Assembly (NCBI GenBank): GCA_001768555.1
Contig: MEOD01000079.1
Coordinates: forward strand, 1-64,000
DNA length: 64,000 nucleotides
Origin: Bacteroidetes bacterium GWF2_29_10
Lineage (GTDB): Bacteria > Bacteroidota > Bacteroidia > Bacteroidales > GWE2-29-8
Direction: 5' to 3'
Part shown: piece after piece, positions 33,815 to 42,710 of the stretch
Position numbering within the stretch: the stretch's first letter is position 1
How the letters are laid out: each line of letters starts with the position of its first letter
The notes under the pieces: generated by a model
Database searches by the model: none
What the model saw: the letters and a program-made list of their open reading frames with translations, nothing else
What the model was told of the DNA's origin: nothing
Made by a program: the position numbers and the translations under genes

Positions 33815-35989
33815 TTATTTGTTGTCTATAATAAAGGAATAAAGAGTTTTATTCAAAATGTATGAATAATTTATTTTGTTATCTATAATCCCAATTTTGA
33901 AATTTATTTTCTTTAATGTGTTCCCTAATATTTTTACCGTAATTGATGACTCCATATTAATTTTCGAATTATTAAGATATTTCTCGCATTGATTGTATTT
34001 ACATTGATATTTACTTTTAGTGAAAATATAGAAAGGGGCAAAAATATCTTGGAGCATTAGCATTATTTTATTATTAAATAATGTTAATGGCAAACTATCA
34101 TCATATTCAATGTCTTGATAAAATGATTTTAATATTTTATAATTAGCAAGGAAAAAATAAAACAAATGTGATTTTTTATTTCCATAAAAAGAAGTGAACA
34201 TGAAAATGTTATCTGTATTTATGAAATAGGCAGAAGAGTTTGTTTCTCTGCAATAAATGTATGTGTTGTTATATGCATCAGTTAATATTTCCCACTCAAG
34301 GTTAACTTTATTTGTTGATAATACTATCAATTTTTGTCCAGGAGTAAAGTTGTAAGCTTTAATCATGGAACTGTCAGAAACAATATTCATTACCGTTTCA
34401 TTCTCTTTTGGTATATCAAATAATTTTAGTGTATATTTATTATCTGTTTTGACTATGTAATTTGCAATAGGGTAATAAATAGTTTCTGAACCTATGTGTG
34501 GATATTTTTGTAATTGAAAATGTAAATGTGGATATGGAGAACGACCTGAATTGCCAACATAACCAATAATATTGCCTTTTTTTACAATGTCGCCTACTTT
34601 TACCTTTATTTTATCTGTTCTTAAATGATTTAATGATGCATATAGACTTTCCGAATATTTAATAATAACTGCATTTCCCCAATTTTCCTCAATATTAACA
34701 TCGCCTATATTATTATCTTTAACACTATCTATAATCTCAATAACAAGACCATCTATGGGAGCTAGTACTGGTTTGTTATAACAATAATAATCATCAAGAA
34801 CAAGCCCCTCTCCTTTAAATTGATTATCTGTATTATCTACAATGTTAAAGTCTAAAGCGTATTGCCAATCTCCTTTATGTGTATGATTGCCATTATTGCC
34901 TTGCGATATTTTCCACTCCCCAAAAAATGGGAAATCTATTGGTGCATAAAAAAAGTTATTAAAACGTTTACTATTATTCACATAATTATACAAATTTTGT
35001 TCTGGAGAATAAAGCTGAATATGTGGTATTTTTATAAATTTATTCGAATGACCAGATCTTAATACAAATAAAAATAATAATACCGCCATATTAAATGGCA
35101 TTGAATAAATTGGTAATCCAAAGATTGACAATAAAGAGCTAAATCCAGAGAGTATTATGGATGTTATTGGAATAAAAAGAATTATAGTGAAAAAGGAACT
35201 TATATTTGGTATAGTAAAAAAGGAGCCTATCGCTATTGATGTAAGGATAAAATTAAAGCCTATATATAGATAATTTAAATGTGTAATATCTGCTCCTATA
35301 AACTTATAATAATTATAGGTGAAGAAAAAACCTACAATTGACAATAGAAAAGCTATTCTGGAATGAATTAACAAACCTATTGCTATTATCACTCCTGCAA
35401 TAATATTATATTGAAAAAGAATTGCCCCTAGTGATTTGAAATAGGTAATAATAGGAATTGGTATTGCTAAATTGTTTATTTGTTCATATAGTGATACTGC
35501 CTGAATGCCTCCTATTCCATATAAATCATTTAATACGTAAATTCCCCTATCACTAATTTCTAAACTCTTAAATTCATGTCCCGATAAAACAACAAGCCAT
35601 ATGCTTATCATAAAGGGAAAACTTAAATAAGGAAGTAAATATTTCTCTAAAATATTTTCAATAGTAATAGTGAAAAACAAAGTTAGTATAGACGCAAAAA
35701 TCAGAAAAAATACAAACTGAACATTAAAATTATACGAAACTCCTAAAGCCAAACCTATAAATACATTATTAAAACTATAATAACCATTTTGTATATTTGA
35801 CCTGTTAAATCCTAAAAGCAAAGACAAAGATACTGACGTAAATATGGCTATAACTCCAGCCAAACCTGAATAAACATCAAAAAATGAAACTATCAACAAT
35901 AATAACCCAAATATTTTATTCTTAGAAAAAAATATTTGGGAATAACTATTTAAAAAACTATTTAAAATGAAAGATAGTTGATGTCTCAT
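33815..35989 (-). CDS. Urea-transporter domain fused to an M23 metallopeptidase
   Basis: The 724-residue protein has an N-terminal urea-transporter (UT) domain of about ten helices (about 20-312). Its two internal repeats show as NNVFIGLALG (74-83) and LYIGFNFILTSIAIG (241-255). A peptidase M23/LytM domain (about 345-515) follows, with zinc ligands His371 and Asp380 in HKGDWQYALDF, His455 and the HLH pair 488/490, plus the KPVLAPIDG and GYVGNSG strands. The last 200 residues are unassigned and include CKYNQCEKYL. M23 enzymes cut peptidoglycan cross-links. The fusion couples a small-solute channel with a wall-active domain in one chain. Its gene is nine nt after the PLP-enzyme gene in the operon. 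Confidence 0.85.
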   Translation of the reverse strand: MRHQLSFILNSFLNSYSQIFFSKNKIFGLLLLIVSFFDVYSGLAGVIAIFTSVSLSLLLGFNRSNIQNGYYSFNNVFIGLALGVSYNFNVQFVFFLIFASILTLFFTITIENILEKYLLPYLSFPFMISIWLVVLSGHEFKSLEISDRGIYVLNDLYGIGGIQAVSLYEQINNLAIPIPIITYFKSLGAILFQYNIIAGVIIAIGLLIHSRIAFLLSIVGFFFTYNYYKFIGADITHLNYLYIGFNFILTSIAIGSFFTIPNISSFFTIILFIPITSIILSGFSSLLSIFGLPIYSMPFNMAVLLFLFVLRSGHSNKFIKIPHIQLYSPEQNLYNYVNNSKRFNNFFYAPIDFPFFGEWKISQGNNGNHTHKGDWQYALDFNIVDNTDNQFKGEGLVLDDYYCYNKPVLAPIDGLVIEIIDSVKDNNIGDVNIEENWGNAVIIKYSESLYASLNHLRTDKIKVKVGDIVKKGNIIGYVGNSGRSPYPHLHFQLQKYPHIGSETIYYPIANYIVKTDNKYTLKLFDIPKENETVMNIVSDSSMIKAYNFTPGQKLIVLSTNKVNLEWEILTDAYNNTYIYCRETNSSAYFINTDNIFMFTSFYGNKKSHLFYFFLANYKILKSFYQDIEYDDSLPLTLFNNKIMLMLQDIFAPFYIFTKSKYQCKYNQCEKYLNNSKINMESSITVKILGNTLKKINFKIGIIDNKINYSYILNKTLYSFIIDNK

Positions 35990-35998
35990 TTCTTTGTA

Positions 35999-37357
35999 TT
36001 ACAACTCAAATTTGTTTAAATGTTCTGGTGTTTGTTCTGAACGTTCAAATGTTTCTGATGTTTCCCGCTTTCTTACTATATGAACATTGTTTTGTAAATC
36101 AATCATAACTATATTTGGACGTAAATTAATAAATTGCATCCATTGAGTCATATTATAGGCACCTATATTGCTAATAACTAAATTATCTCCTTTGTTTAAT
36201 AATGGTAAATTAATACTTTCCCTTATTACATCTATATTCATACATAAAGGACCATACAAAACGGTGTCTTCTGTAAAATGTGAAAATGGTTGTGCTGGGG
36301 TAATTTTATGATCATACCAAAAGGATGTAAACAAAATATTGACGCCAACATCAATTATTGTTGCTCGCTTCCCACTCGTAAGTCTCTTATTTGCTATTAC
36401 CGAACCTATCAAAAAGGATGTGTCGTCTATTAACGCTCGGCCTGATTCTAATATTAATGTTGGAAGATTTTCTGGTTTTATATTCGAATTTATTAATGTA
36501 GAAGTTATTGCATCTGCATAATCATTAATTGTAGGATTTGTATCAACCCCTTGCAAAAAGGAACCTTTTAATGTGTTCTTCGATGTAAAACCTCCTCCTA
36601 AATCAATATATGATATAGTATGACCATATTTTGACTGAAGATTAAGGCTAAGGTCTATAAGTTTTGATGTTGCTACAGAATAAGCCATAGGGGATAAAAT
36701 AAATGTGCCTATATGACAATGTAAACCCATTAGTTCTAAATAATCATTTAGCATAATCTTATTTAAAGCATCCCAAGCCTGACCATTCTCATAATTAAAT
36801 CCAAACCTATCCCACATAGGATAAATACCACAATCCAAATTAATTCTAATAGCCACTTTAGCCTTCTTGTTGCAACCTTTTGCAATTGACATTAAACTAT
36901 ATAATTCATCAAGATGGTCTATATGAATTAATGAATCATTATTTATAGCTTTAAGTAACTCTTCATCTGTTTTATGTGGCCCATTAAATATAATATATTT
37001 TCCAGGAACTCCATTTTTTAATGCCTTATCATATTCAAATCCAGAAACAACTTCTGCCCAAGAACCTTCTTGATGAAAAACTTTACACACACTATCCAAA
37101 TAATTTGTTTTATATGACCAGGCAAATTGAACTTTTGGATAACGATCCGTAAAAGCTCGCTTTGCTTCATTTATGTTTTTCCTAATTAACCTCTCTGAAA
37201 TAACAAAAAGAGGAGAACCATATTCTTTAACAAGATCTTTTACTTTATTATTTTCTATTTCAGTCATTGGTAAATATTCTGTTCTTAAACCAAATTTATT
37301 TGGCATGCCTGTCTCTACTTTTTTTATTACAGGTCTCTCATAACTTAATTTTGTCAT
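35999..37357 (-). CDS. PLP-dependent fold-III decarboxylase (diaminopimelate/ornithine decarboxylase-like)
   Basis: The 452-residue enzyme has the alanine-racemase-type TIM barrel and C-terminal beta domain of group IV decarboxylases. Lys83 in AWSYKTNYL binds PLP. The blocks HCHIGTF, YIDLGGGFTSK, LILESGRALID and GPLCMNIDVI follow, with the substrate-side Cys at the last, and then NIGAY. The DapDC/LysA substrate signature is not matched exactly, so the amino acid is uncertain (DAP, ornithine, arginine or a peptide-bound residue). It lies 21 nt after an ATP-grasp gene and 9 nt before the urea-transporter fusion, a context unlike lysine biosynthesis. It is therefore probably a specialised enzyme. 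Confidence 0.82.
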   Translation of the reverse strand: MTKLSYERPVIKKVETGMPNKFGLRTEYLPMTEIENNKVKDLVKEYGSPLFVISERLIRKNINEAKRAFTDRYPKVQFAWSYKTNYLDSVCKVFHQEGSWAEVVSGFEYDKALKNGVPGKYIIFNGPHKTDEELLKAINNDSLIHIDHLDELYSLMSIAKGCNKKAKVAIRINLDCGIYPMWDRFGFNYENGQAWDALNKIMLNDYLELMGLHCHIGTFILSPMAYSVATSKLIDLSLNLQSKYGHTISYIDLGGGFTSKNTLKGSFLQGVDTNPTINDYADAITSTLINSNIKPENLPTLILESGRALIDDTSFLIGSVIANKRLTSGKRATIIDVGVNILFTSFWYDHKITPAQPFSHFTEDTVLYGPLCMNIDVIRESINLPLLNKGDNLVISNIGAYNMTQWMQFINLRPNIVMIDLQNNVHIVRKRETSETFERSEQTPEHLNKFEL

Positions 37358-37378
37358 AATATATCTATTAAAATAATT

Positions 37379-38431
37379 TTATAATTCGCCTAATGTTGAA
37401 ATTTGTTCCAGTTCCTCAATATCTACAATCATATCATAAGAATATCTTACAAACATCTTCCCCGTTTTATAGTGTAATGATGGTGATACCTTTTCTCCAA
37501 TGCACAACTTTAATAGCATTTCCGGAATATTGTTCCCAACTCCAAAGCTTAAATATATCCAAGCTGGGATGCGAGGATTGATTTCCAATAAATAGTAATC
37601 ATTAGTATCTTTCTTTTTTATAATTTCCAATTCAAAAGCACCTCGCCATTTAGTTTTATTTATAAAGTTTTGCGTTATATTTTTTAGATTATCATCTTCT
37701 ATAGAAACACCTGCCCATGCTTTACCTTTATCCGTAATATATTGTTTTCGCATAGATACATAAGAAATAAGTTCCCCATTGCCATCTCCAAGTCCTGTTA
37801 CGTTTAACTCTTGACCATCTATAAATTCTTGAATTATTATTGGTAAGCCCCATTTATTTGCTATTTTATTAAAGTGTTGTTGTGCTTGTTCTATATTGGA
37901 AGCTATGCTTGCATCATAGTATTTACCTTTAACTGCTATAGGAAAATTAATATTTGATGGAAGTTTATAAAATTCATTAGGAGAATTTATTGTATGTGAA
38001 GCAGGAACCTTTATTCCATATTTATCTCCAAAACTATTTAAATTAACTTTATGCCTTTCCTCAAACTGTTCTATAGTTGGTAAAAAAGTTTTTATGCCTA
38101 TTTCTTCTAATCTATCCTTTAGTTTTATAAAAGAATATAATTCTGCATCAAAATTTGGAATGATAACATCTATTTTTTCTATACTATTTACATGCTTAAT
38201 CCTTTCAAAAAGAACTTCCATGCCTGCTGAGGGATAAGGAATTTGATATGTTTTGTCTATTAAATCATGCATGAAAATACCTGGCTCTAGCGACTCATAA
38301 GCAAGACCTATAATTTTTGAATTAAAAATTTCAGATTCTTTTATACATCGTATTACGGGAATACCTGGACCTGGATTATCTATAGCGTTTAGACCCGTAA
38401 CAGCTACTGTGATTGACTTCCTTTTATTCAT
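37379..38431 (-). CDS. ATP-grasp ligase (carbamoyl-phosphate-synthase-like)
   Basis: The 350-residue protein has a pre-ATP-grasp Rossmann part (1-115, VAVTGLNAIDNPGPGIPVIR) and an ATP-grasp fold (about 120-320). The segments FPIAVKGKYYDASIA, IIQEFIDGQELNVTGLGD and YYLLEINPRIPAWIYLSFG supply the ATP/Mg2+-binding residues, including Glu and Asn of the EINPR motif. ATP-grasp enzymes make acyl-phosphates and join a carboxylate to an amine or thiol. The substrate is unknown. It is 3 nt after the PqqD-like gene, a pairing common in peptide-modification clusters. It is not a carbamoyl-phosphate synthase, as that is three times longer. Confidence 0.82.
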   Translation of the reverse strand: MNKRKSITVAVTGLNAIDNPGPGIPVIRCIKESEIFNSKIIGLAYESLEPGIFMHDLIDKTYQIPYPSAGMEVLFERIKHVNSIEKIDVIIPNFDAELYSFIKLKDRLEEIGIKTFLPTIEQFEERHKVNLNSFGDKYGIKVPASHTINSPNEFYKLPSNINFPIAVKGKYYDASIASNIEQAQQHFNKIANKWGLPIIIQEFIDGQELNVTGLGDGNGELISYVSMRKQYITDKGKAWAGVSIEDDNLKNITQNFINKTKWRGAFELEIIKKKDTNDYYLLEINPRIPAWIYLSFGVGNNIPEMLLKLCIGEKVSPSLHYKTGKMFVRYSYDMIVDIEELEQISTLGEL

Positions 38432-38434
38432 AGC

Positions 38435-38683
38435 TTATTTATCTAGTTCTATTACTAAATAGGCCTTAAGTAAAGATACAAAATCATAGTAATCTTTTTC
38501 AAAAGCTGTAGATTCTACTTCATATTTGTCCATTATATGATCTTTTATTGATTCGTAAGCCATTTCGGCTTTTAGCATATTGATTATCTCTACTCCCATT
38601 TGGTTTGTTGTAAATGACTCGCCCGAAACTGGATTAAATATAAATCCCGTATTACTTATTGCTATACTATTTTTTATTTTCAT
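38435..38683 (-). CDS. PqqD-like peptide-chaperone / RRE-fold protein
   Basis: The 82-residue protein matches the PqqD fold pattern. N-terminal strands form a hairpin (SIAISNTGFIFNPVSGESFT), then TNQMGVEIINMLKAEMAYES at the typical T/N-x-x-G-x-x-I-x-x-L position, then two helices ending LLKAYLVIELDK. PqqD and RiPP recognition elements hold a precursor peptide for a modifying enzyme. It is the first gene of the operon. I looked for a precursor peptide upstream on the same strand and found no open frame longer than a few codons, so the peptide is elsewhere or the role differs. Confidence 0.75.
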   Translation of the reverse strand: MKIKNSIAISNTGFIFNPVSGESFTTNQMGVEIINMLKAEMAYESIKDHIMDKYEVESTAFEKDYYDFVSLLKAYLVIELDK

Positions 38684-39086
38684 TTTATAGACAATTTTTT
38701 TATTTTTAAATATTAATTCTCAATCTTTGACAAACGAAAATAGTAAAAGGTTTAATCAAAAACAATATTATTTTTAAAAGAAAACTTTATATATCACATT
38801 ATCAATACAATTAAAAATAAAAAAACATGTAAATAAAAAAATGAAATAAACAAAATTCATCGACGTAATTACTAAGATAAATTGACATAATTATTAATAT
38901 AGATTGACATAAACCTTAATTTATCATTTTAAATTCTTGTTAATAATACAATAAAACTACATCTAGTGTGAAATATTTAGAGTTAAAATTGATAATTGGT
39001 TTTTTTGTTATTGTGTCATATTAAAAAGTAATGGCATAACTATTGATATTAATACTATTCTTTAAAAAAAAGTTTAATTTATTACT
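38684..39086. other. Divergent regulatory region between the PqqD operon and lon
   Basis: This 403-nt, very AT-rich gap has no gene. On the minus strand TTCGTTTG, 43-50 nt before the PqqD-like start, is a one-mismatch -7 box. Three tandem imperfect 22-bp repeats occupy 38859-38924. No clean TAnnTTTG box or heat-shock CIRCE element was found for lon. Confidence 0.45.
38859..38924. repeat. Three phased 22-bp imperfect direct repeats
   Basis: Units start at 38859 (ATCGACGTAATTACTAAG...), 38881 (ATTGACATAATTATTAAT...) and 38903 (ATTGACATAAACCTTAAT...). The shared core is ATyGACrTAA-N4-TAA at a 22-nt period, about two helical turns, so equal sites would lie on one face of the DNA. This looks like a regulator-binding array. 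Confidence 0.55.
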
Positions 39087-41513
39087 ATGTCAATTAATGA
39101 TTTAATAAAATACCAAATGATATCTGACAATATAAATGATGATTCGGATTTAATACCATTGATTTCTTTAGATGAAGATGATATGTTCAAAGTAGAAGAT
39201 GTCCCTGACATTTTGTCGTTGTTACCTTTAAGAAATACTGTATTGTTTCCGGGAGTTGTTATTCCAATTACAGTAACACGCGAAAAGTCAATAAAACTAG
39301 TAAAGGATGCGTATAAAGGGAATAAAATAATAGGCGTTGTTACTCAACGAAACAGTCAAATAGAAGAACCAAAACCAACTGATTTATTTAATGTTGGCAC
39401 AATTGCATATATCGTGAAAATATTGCAAATGCCTGATAGTACAACAACCGTTATTATTCAAGGAAAAAAGAAGTTTGCTATAAAAGATATCGTTGCTTCA
39501 AAACCATATTTTAAGTCAACATATACTATCTATAAGCAAAACAAACAAAAAAAGGATACAAAGAATTTTAGCGCTTTAATTTCTTCAATAAAGGATATTG
39601 CTCTAAAAGTAGTTAAGAACTCTCCTAATATACCTCCTGAAACAGCTTTCGCTATAAAGAATATAGAAAATAGCAACTTCTTGATTAATTTTATCTCTTC
39701 AAATATTAATATTGATATTTTGGAGAAACAAAATATGCTAGAAATTCAAGATGTGGAGGAGAGAGCCTTAAAAGTGTTAGAGTATTTATCTAAAGAGTTA
39801 CAGGTTATTGAACTGAAAAATGAAATACAATCAAAAGTAAAGATTGATTTAGATAAGCAACAAAGAGATTATATACTTCACCAACAGTTAAAAACAATAC
39901 AAGAAGAGTTGGGTGGATTGTCTTACGAACAAGAAATAAATGAGCTGAAAGATAGAGCAAAAGATAAAAAATGGAGTGAAAAGATTAAAGAATTATTCAA
40001 TAAAGAGTTTGCTAAATTACAAAGGATGAATCCTTCGGCAGCTGAATATTCTGTTCAAATGAATTATATTGAAACTTTGTTAGATTTGCCATGGAATGAA
40101 TATACTAAAGATAATTATAATCTAAAAAATGCAAAAGCTATATTGGATCAAGATCATTTTGGACTGGAAAAGGTTAAAGAAAGAATACTAGAATATCTTG
40201 CTGTTTTAAAATTAAAAGGAGATTTGAAATCACCAATCTTATGCCTTGTTGGACCTCCTGGAGTGGGGAAGACCTCTTTAGGTAAATCAATAGCGAGGGC
40301 TTTAGGTAGAGGTTATGTTCGAATGTCATTAGGAGGTGTGCATGATGAAGCAGAAATAAGAGGGCATAGGAAAACATATATTGGTGCAATGCCTGGTAGA
40401 ATAATGCAAAATATAAAGAAATCAAAGTCTTCAAATCCTGTATTTGTTCTTGATGAAGTGGATAAATTAGGCTCTAGTTCTGTGCATGGCGATCCATCAT
40501 CAGCCTTATTAGAGGTTTTAGATCCAGAACAAAACTATTCTTTTAATGATAATTATTTAGATGTAGAATATGATTTGTCTCGAGTTATGTTTGTCGCTAC
40601 GGCAAATAATCCCGGACTTATCCAAAGTGCATTACTTGATAGGATGGAGCTGATAGATATAAGTGGATACATAATTGAAGAGAAGGTAGAAATAGCAAAG
40701 CGCCATTTAATACCAAAGCAAATATCTGAACATGGATTAGAGAAAACACAAATATTTTTCAATAAGAATATATTGGAAAAGATGATACAATCATACACCC
40801 GAGAATCAGGTGTTCGAAATTTAGAAAGATTGATTGCAAAAATTATAAGAAATACGGCTAAGTTTATTGCTTCAAATGAGAAGTATAATCCGAAAATCTC
40901 ACTAGAAGATGTTGAAAGAATATTAGGACCAGAGCGATTCTTAAATGAACAATCAGAAAAAAATAATGCAGTTGGTGTTGTTACGGGATTAGCTTGGACT
41001 TCATTTGGAGGTGATATCTTGTTTATAGAAGCAAGCCAAAGTAAGGGTAAGGGAATACTTACAGTTACGGGTAATTTGGGCGACATAATGAAAGAGTCGG
41101 CTACGCTGGCTTATCAATATATAAAGTCGAATGCAGAAACATTAGGAATTGATTTGAACTCTTTAGAAAATACTAACATACATATTCATGTTCCTGAAGG
41201 AGCTACGCCAAAAGATGGTCCTTCTGCAGGAGTAACAATGTTTACATCTATTGTGTCAGTTTTGACACAAAAAGCAGTTAAGTCTAATTTTGCAATGACT
41301 GGAGAAATTACCTTGCGAGGGAAGGTTCTTCCTGTTGGAGGAATAAAAGAGAAAATATTAGCAGCTAAGCGATCAAATATTACTGACATTATTTTGCCAG
41401 CAGACAATCTTAAAGATGTTGCTGAAATTAGTGAAGTTTATATAGCAGGGTTGAAGTTTCATTATATAAAAAATATGATGGAAATTACAAAGTTAATATT
41501 TGCAAAGAAATAA
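39087..41513 (+). CDS. lon: ATP-dependent protease Lon
   Basis: The 808-residue cytoplasmic AAA+ protease removes misfolded and regulatory proteins. The N-terminal substrate domain (about 40-250; LPLRNTVLFPGVVIPI) is followed by a coiled-coil. The ATPase has Walker A GPPGVGKT at 389-396, then the GHRKTYIGAMPGRI and VFVLDEVDKLG blocks. The protease domain has the catalytic dyad Ser713 (KDGPSAGVTM) and Lys756 (GGIKEK). Length is normal for LonA. It is monocistronic with a terminator directly after. The three phased repeats upstream could belong to lon or to the divergent operon. Confidence 0.97.
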   Translation: MSINDLIKYQMISDNINDDSDLIPLISLDEDDMFKVEDVPDILSLLPLRNTVLFPGVVIPITVTREKSIKLVKDAYKGNKIIGVVTQRNSQIEEPKPTDLFNVGTIAYIVKILQMPDSTTTVIIQGKKKFAIKDIVASKPYFKSTYTIYKQNKQKKDTKNFSALISSIKDIALKVVKNSPNIPPETAFAIKNIENSNFLINFISSNINIDILEKQNMLEIQDVEERALKVLEYLSKELQVIELKNEIQSKVKIDLDKQQRDYILHQQLKTIQEELGGLSYEQEINELKDRAKDKKWSEKIKELFNKEFAKLQRMNPSAAEYSVQMNYIETLLDLPWNEYTKDNYNLKNAKAILDQDHFGLEKVKERILEYLAVLKLKGDLKSPILCLVGPPGVGKTSLGKSIARALGRGYVRMSLGGVHDEAEIRGHRKTYIGAMPGRIMQNIKKSKSSNPVFVLDEVDKLGSSSVHGDPSSALLEVLDPEQNYSFNDNYLDVEYDLSRVMFVATANNPGLIQSALLDRMELIDISGYIIEEKVEIAKRHLIPKQISEHGLEKTQIFFNKNILEKMIQSYTRESGVRNLERLIAKIIRNTAKFIASNEKYNPKISLEDVERILGPERFLNEQSEKNNAVGVVTGLAWTSFGGDILFIEASQSKGKGILTVTGNLGDIMKESATLAYQYIKSNAETLGIDLNSLENTNIHIHVPEGATPKDGPSAGVTMFTSIVSVLTQKAVKSNFAMTGEITLRGKVLPVGGIKEKILAAKRSNITDIILPADNLKDVAEISEVYIAGLKFHYIKNMMEITKLIFAKK

Positions 41514-41520
41514 GCTATGG

Positions 41521-41549
41521 GGGGTGGATTATTTAATCTGCCCCTTTTT
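41521..41549 (+). terminator. Rho-independent terminator of lon
   Basis: A 10-bp stem GGGGTGGATT/AATCTGCCCC (two G-U pairs) with loop ATTT is followed by five T, starting 7 nt past the lon stop. It stands out as GC-rich in AT-rich surroundings. Confidence 0.8.
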
Positions 41550-41574
41550 ATTTTAATAGGTTTTATTTAAGAAG

Positions 41575-42591
41575 ATGACAAAGGCATATTGGGAAAGTAA
41601 AATATTTGCTATAAAAGAAGACGATTTTCTTAGTTTCGCTTTAGAAGCGTTTGCTTTTCAAAAGAATAATAACCCTGTTTATAATAGATATTTAAAAGAA
41701 ACAAAGCAGTTTGAGAAAAATATTTCAGAATATTATCAATTCCCAACACTTCCAATATCATTCTTTAAAACTCATGATGTTGTAACGCCTAAACCAAATA
41801 CAGAGTCTTCTTCAACGCATGTATTTTTAAGCAGTGGCACAACCGATTCCTTTAACAGAAGCAAGCATATAGTATTAGATTTGAGTATTTATGAGAAAAA
41901 TATTTATAATATATTCAATAAATTTTACGGTCCAGTAAATCAATATTTTTTCATAGGACTTTTGCCTAATTACTTGGAAAATAAATCATCATCATTAATA
42001 CACATGGTTGATAAGCTAATTAAGCAAGGTAGGGGTGGTGCTTTTATTAATGAACTAGATGAAGTCATAATAAAAGTTAACCAGTTAACAGAAGCACATT
42101 GTAAGGTAGTTTTATTCGGTGTAGCTTATAGCTTATTAGACTTGGCAGAATACATGCAAAAAAATAATGTTAAATTTAATAACACTGAAAATATAATAAT
42201 TGTCGAAACTGGAGGCATGAAGGGGCGACGCAAAGAAATTACAAAAGAAGAACTTCATCTTATTTTACAAAAACAATTAAATATTGATAAATTACATTCT
42301 GAATATGGCATGACCGAATTATTATCTCAGGCATATTCATCAGAATGCAATAAATATTTATGTCCTCCACAAATGAAAGTGTTTATTACAGAGCTTAACG
42401 ACCCTTTTGCTATAATAAAAGAACCAAACAAAAAAGGAGTTATTAATATTATAGATTTAGCAAATATATATTCTTGTTCATTTATAAAGACTGAAGATAT
42501 TGGACAGATAAACAGTGATGGCACTTTCTCTGTAAATGGGCGTTTAGATTATTCTGACTTGCGAGGTTGCAACCTCTTAATGGATAGCTGA
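41575..42591 (+). CDS. LuxE/PaaK-like acyl-protein synthetase family enzyme
   Basis: This 338-residue member of the adenylating superfamily is related to LuxE. The ATP-binding loop is FLSSGTTDSFNRSKH near residue 82-96; later blocks are LHSEYGMTELLSQAY and the C-terminal VNGRLDYSDLRGCNL, as in AMP-forming enzymes. LuxE activates fatty acids and passes them to a protein. Bacteroidota carry many stand-alone homologues of unknown substrate. No luxCD partner is present. The gene begins 25 nt after the lon terminator without a recognised promoter, and the C-terminal lid domain is very short. Confidence 0.78.
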   Translation: MTKAYWESKIFAIKEDDFLSFALEAFAFQKNNNPVYNRYLKETKQFEKNISEYYQFPTLPISFFKTHDVVTPKPNTESSSTHVFLSSGTTDSFNRSKHIVLDLSIYEKNIYNIFNKFYGPVNQYFFIGLLPNYLENKSSSLIHMVDKLIKQGRGGAFINELDEVIIKVNQLTEAHCKVVLFGVAYSLLDLAEYMQKNNVKFNNTENIIIVETGGMKGRRKEITKEELHLILQKQLNIDKLHSEYGMTELLSQAYSSECNKYLCPPQMKVFITELNDPFAIIKEPNKKGVINIIDLANIYSCSFIKTEDIGQINSDGTFSVNGRLDYSDLRGCNLLMDS

Positions 42592-42710
42592 TAAATTATA
42601 AAAACATGTACTGTTTCATCGTATGTATGCCTTCAGTGCTCCGTTTGCCAAAACATTTATCAGACAGTATCTCACTAAGTGTGTAAACTGAAAAAGTTAC
42701 TCTAAATTTT

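Noticed and set aside
35999-37357. Standard lysA (diaminopimelate decarboxylase of lysine synthesis)
   Set aside because: The substrate-site motif differs from LysA and the operon holds no lysine-pathway gene, so only the broader fold-III decarboxylase call is kept.
37379-38431. Carbamoyl-phosphate synthase large subunit
   Set aside because: The protein has one ATP-grasp half of 350 residues and lies with a PqqD-like gene; no carA or pyrimidine genes are near.
38684-38860. Short precursor peptide gene upstream of the PqqD-like gene
   Set aside because: The few ATG codons on the minus strand meet stops within a few codons.
40553-41086. 177-codon open frame on the minus strand inside lon
   Set aside because: It lies wholly opposite a clearly conserved gene, has no recognisable domain and reflects the AT-rich codon pattern of lon.
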